Shown here piece after piece: positions 6,089 through 6,165 of a stretch of 6,165 nucleotides of DNA. The notes beneath the pieces were generated by a model. That model ran no database searches, was not told where the DNA came from, and was given only the letters and a program-made list of their open reading frames with translations. Source of the DNA: Bacteroidales bacterium (lineage in GTDB: Bacteria > Bacteroidota > Bacteroidia > Bacteroidales > JAOZTL01); contig JAOZTL010000208.1 in assembly GCA_029942205.1 (NCBI GenBank), forward strand, positions 1-6,165. Direction: 5' to 3'. Every line of letters starts with the position of its first letter. Within the stretch, counting starts at the first letter, position 1. The position numbers and the translations under genes are program-made.

Positions 6089-6165
6089 CTAGGTGTTGAA
6101 ACTTATTTTATTTGGCTCTATTCCAGAATGTTGTTGGTCGATTTTATTGAGTTTTGGTCTAAATT
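6089..6165 (-). CDS. Possible C-terminal end of an upstream co-directional gene (partial)
   Basis: On the minus strand one frame is open from the window edge to a TAG at 6091-6089 and would encode 24 residues ending IEPNKISFNT. The stop is only 5 nt before the ATG of the phosphatase gene, and neither a clear promoter nor a Shine-Dalgarno sequence is visible in those 82 bases, which fits an operon. An open run this short is quite likely by chance, and no family can be recognised. Confidence 0.3.
   Translation of the reverse strand, partial: FRPKLNKIDQQHSGIEPNKISFNT

Noticed and set aside
6084..6165. Promoter for the phosphatase gene
   Set aside because: The best minus-strand match is TAAGTTTC, one base off TAnnTTTG, with no TTG at suitable spacing upstream; transcription from an upstream gene is at least as likely.

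Overview
The window looks like chromosomal DNA of a Bacteroidota bacterium. The base composition is AT-rich and recognisable Shine-Dalgarno sequences are absent before the genes. One intergenic site matches the Bacteroidota promoter pattern (TTG, about 20 nt, TAnnTTTG). The protein families are also typical: a DUF1703-type AAA/PD-(D/E)XK protein and a large membrane SpoIIE-type phosphatase with a receiver domain. A marine or free-living Cytophagales- or Flavobacteriia-like host is a guess; the genus cannot be read from the window.

Layout. (1) Positions 1-696, plus strand: the C-terminal 231 residues of an AAA-ATPase-like/PD-(D/E)XK nuclease-superfamily protein whose N-terminus lies outside the window. 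It is much more AT-rich than the rest. (2) Positions 697-1025: non-coding, with an inverted repeat at its left end and a hairpin repeat at its right end. (3) Positions 3084 to 1026, minus strand: a two-gene unit, first an ABC/AAA-type ATPase of 458 aa, then an HNH-nuclease-like protein of 195 aa. Order and families match the Septu (PtuA/PtuB) anti-phage arrangement, with atypical zinc-ligand residues in the HNH partner. (4) Positions 3085-3377: an intergenic region with a tandem 55/56-bp repeat and a good Bacteroidota promoter candidate facing the ATPase gene. (5) Positions 6083 to 3378, minus strand: a 901-aa sensor protein (membrane anchor, Cache-like extracytoplasmic domain, second membrane helix, PAS, coiled coil, SpoIIE/PP2C phosphatase, receiver). 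(6) Positions 6165-6089: possibly the last codons of an upstream co-directional gene.

The most unusual element is a family of short hairpin repeats with at least five units in three places. Each unit is a small stem-loop followed by a conserved tail close to GATGTTGCTTACGCAC. Two clusters start exactly at the TAA stop codons of the ATPase and HNH genes, one sits in the operon leader in the opposite orientation, and one unit keeps its stem although the stem sequence has changed. The repeats bracket the putative defence pair as inverted copies, so they may be REP/MITE-like elements tied to the cassette's movement or to its expression.

How the genes work together: the ATPase and HNH protein are probably co-transcribed from 3300-3330 and act as one sensor/effector pair. 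The phosphatase is probably an independent signalling gene, and the PD-(D/E)XK protein is on the opposite strand and unrelated in regulation.
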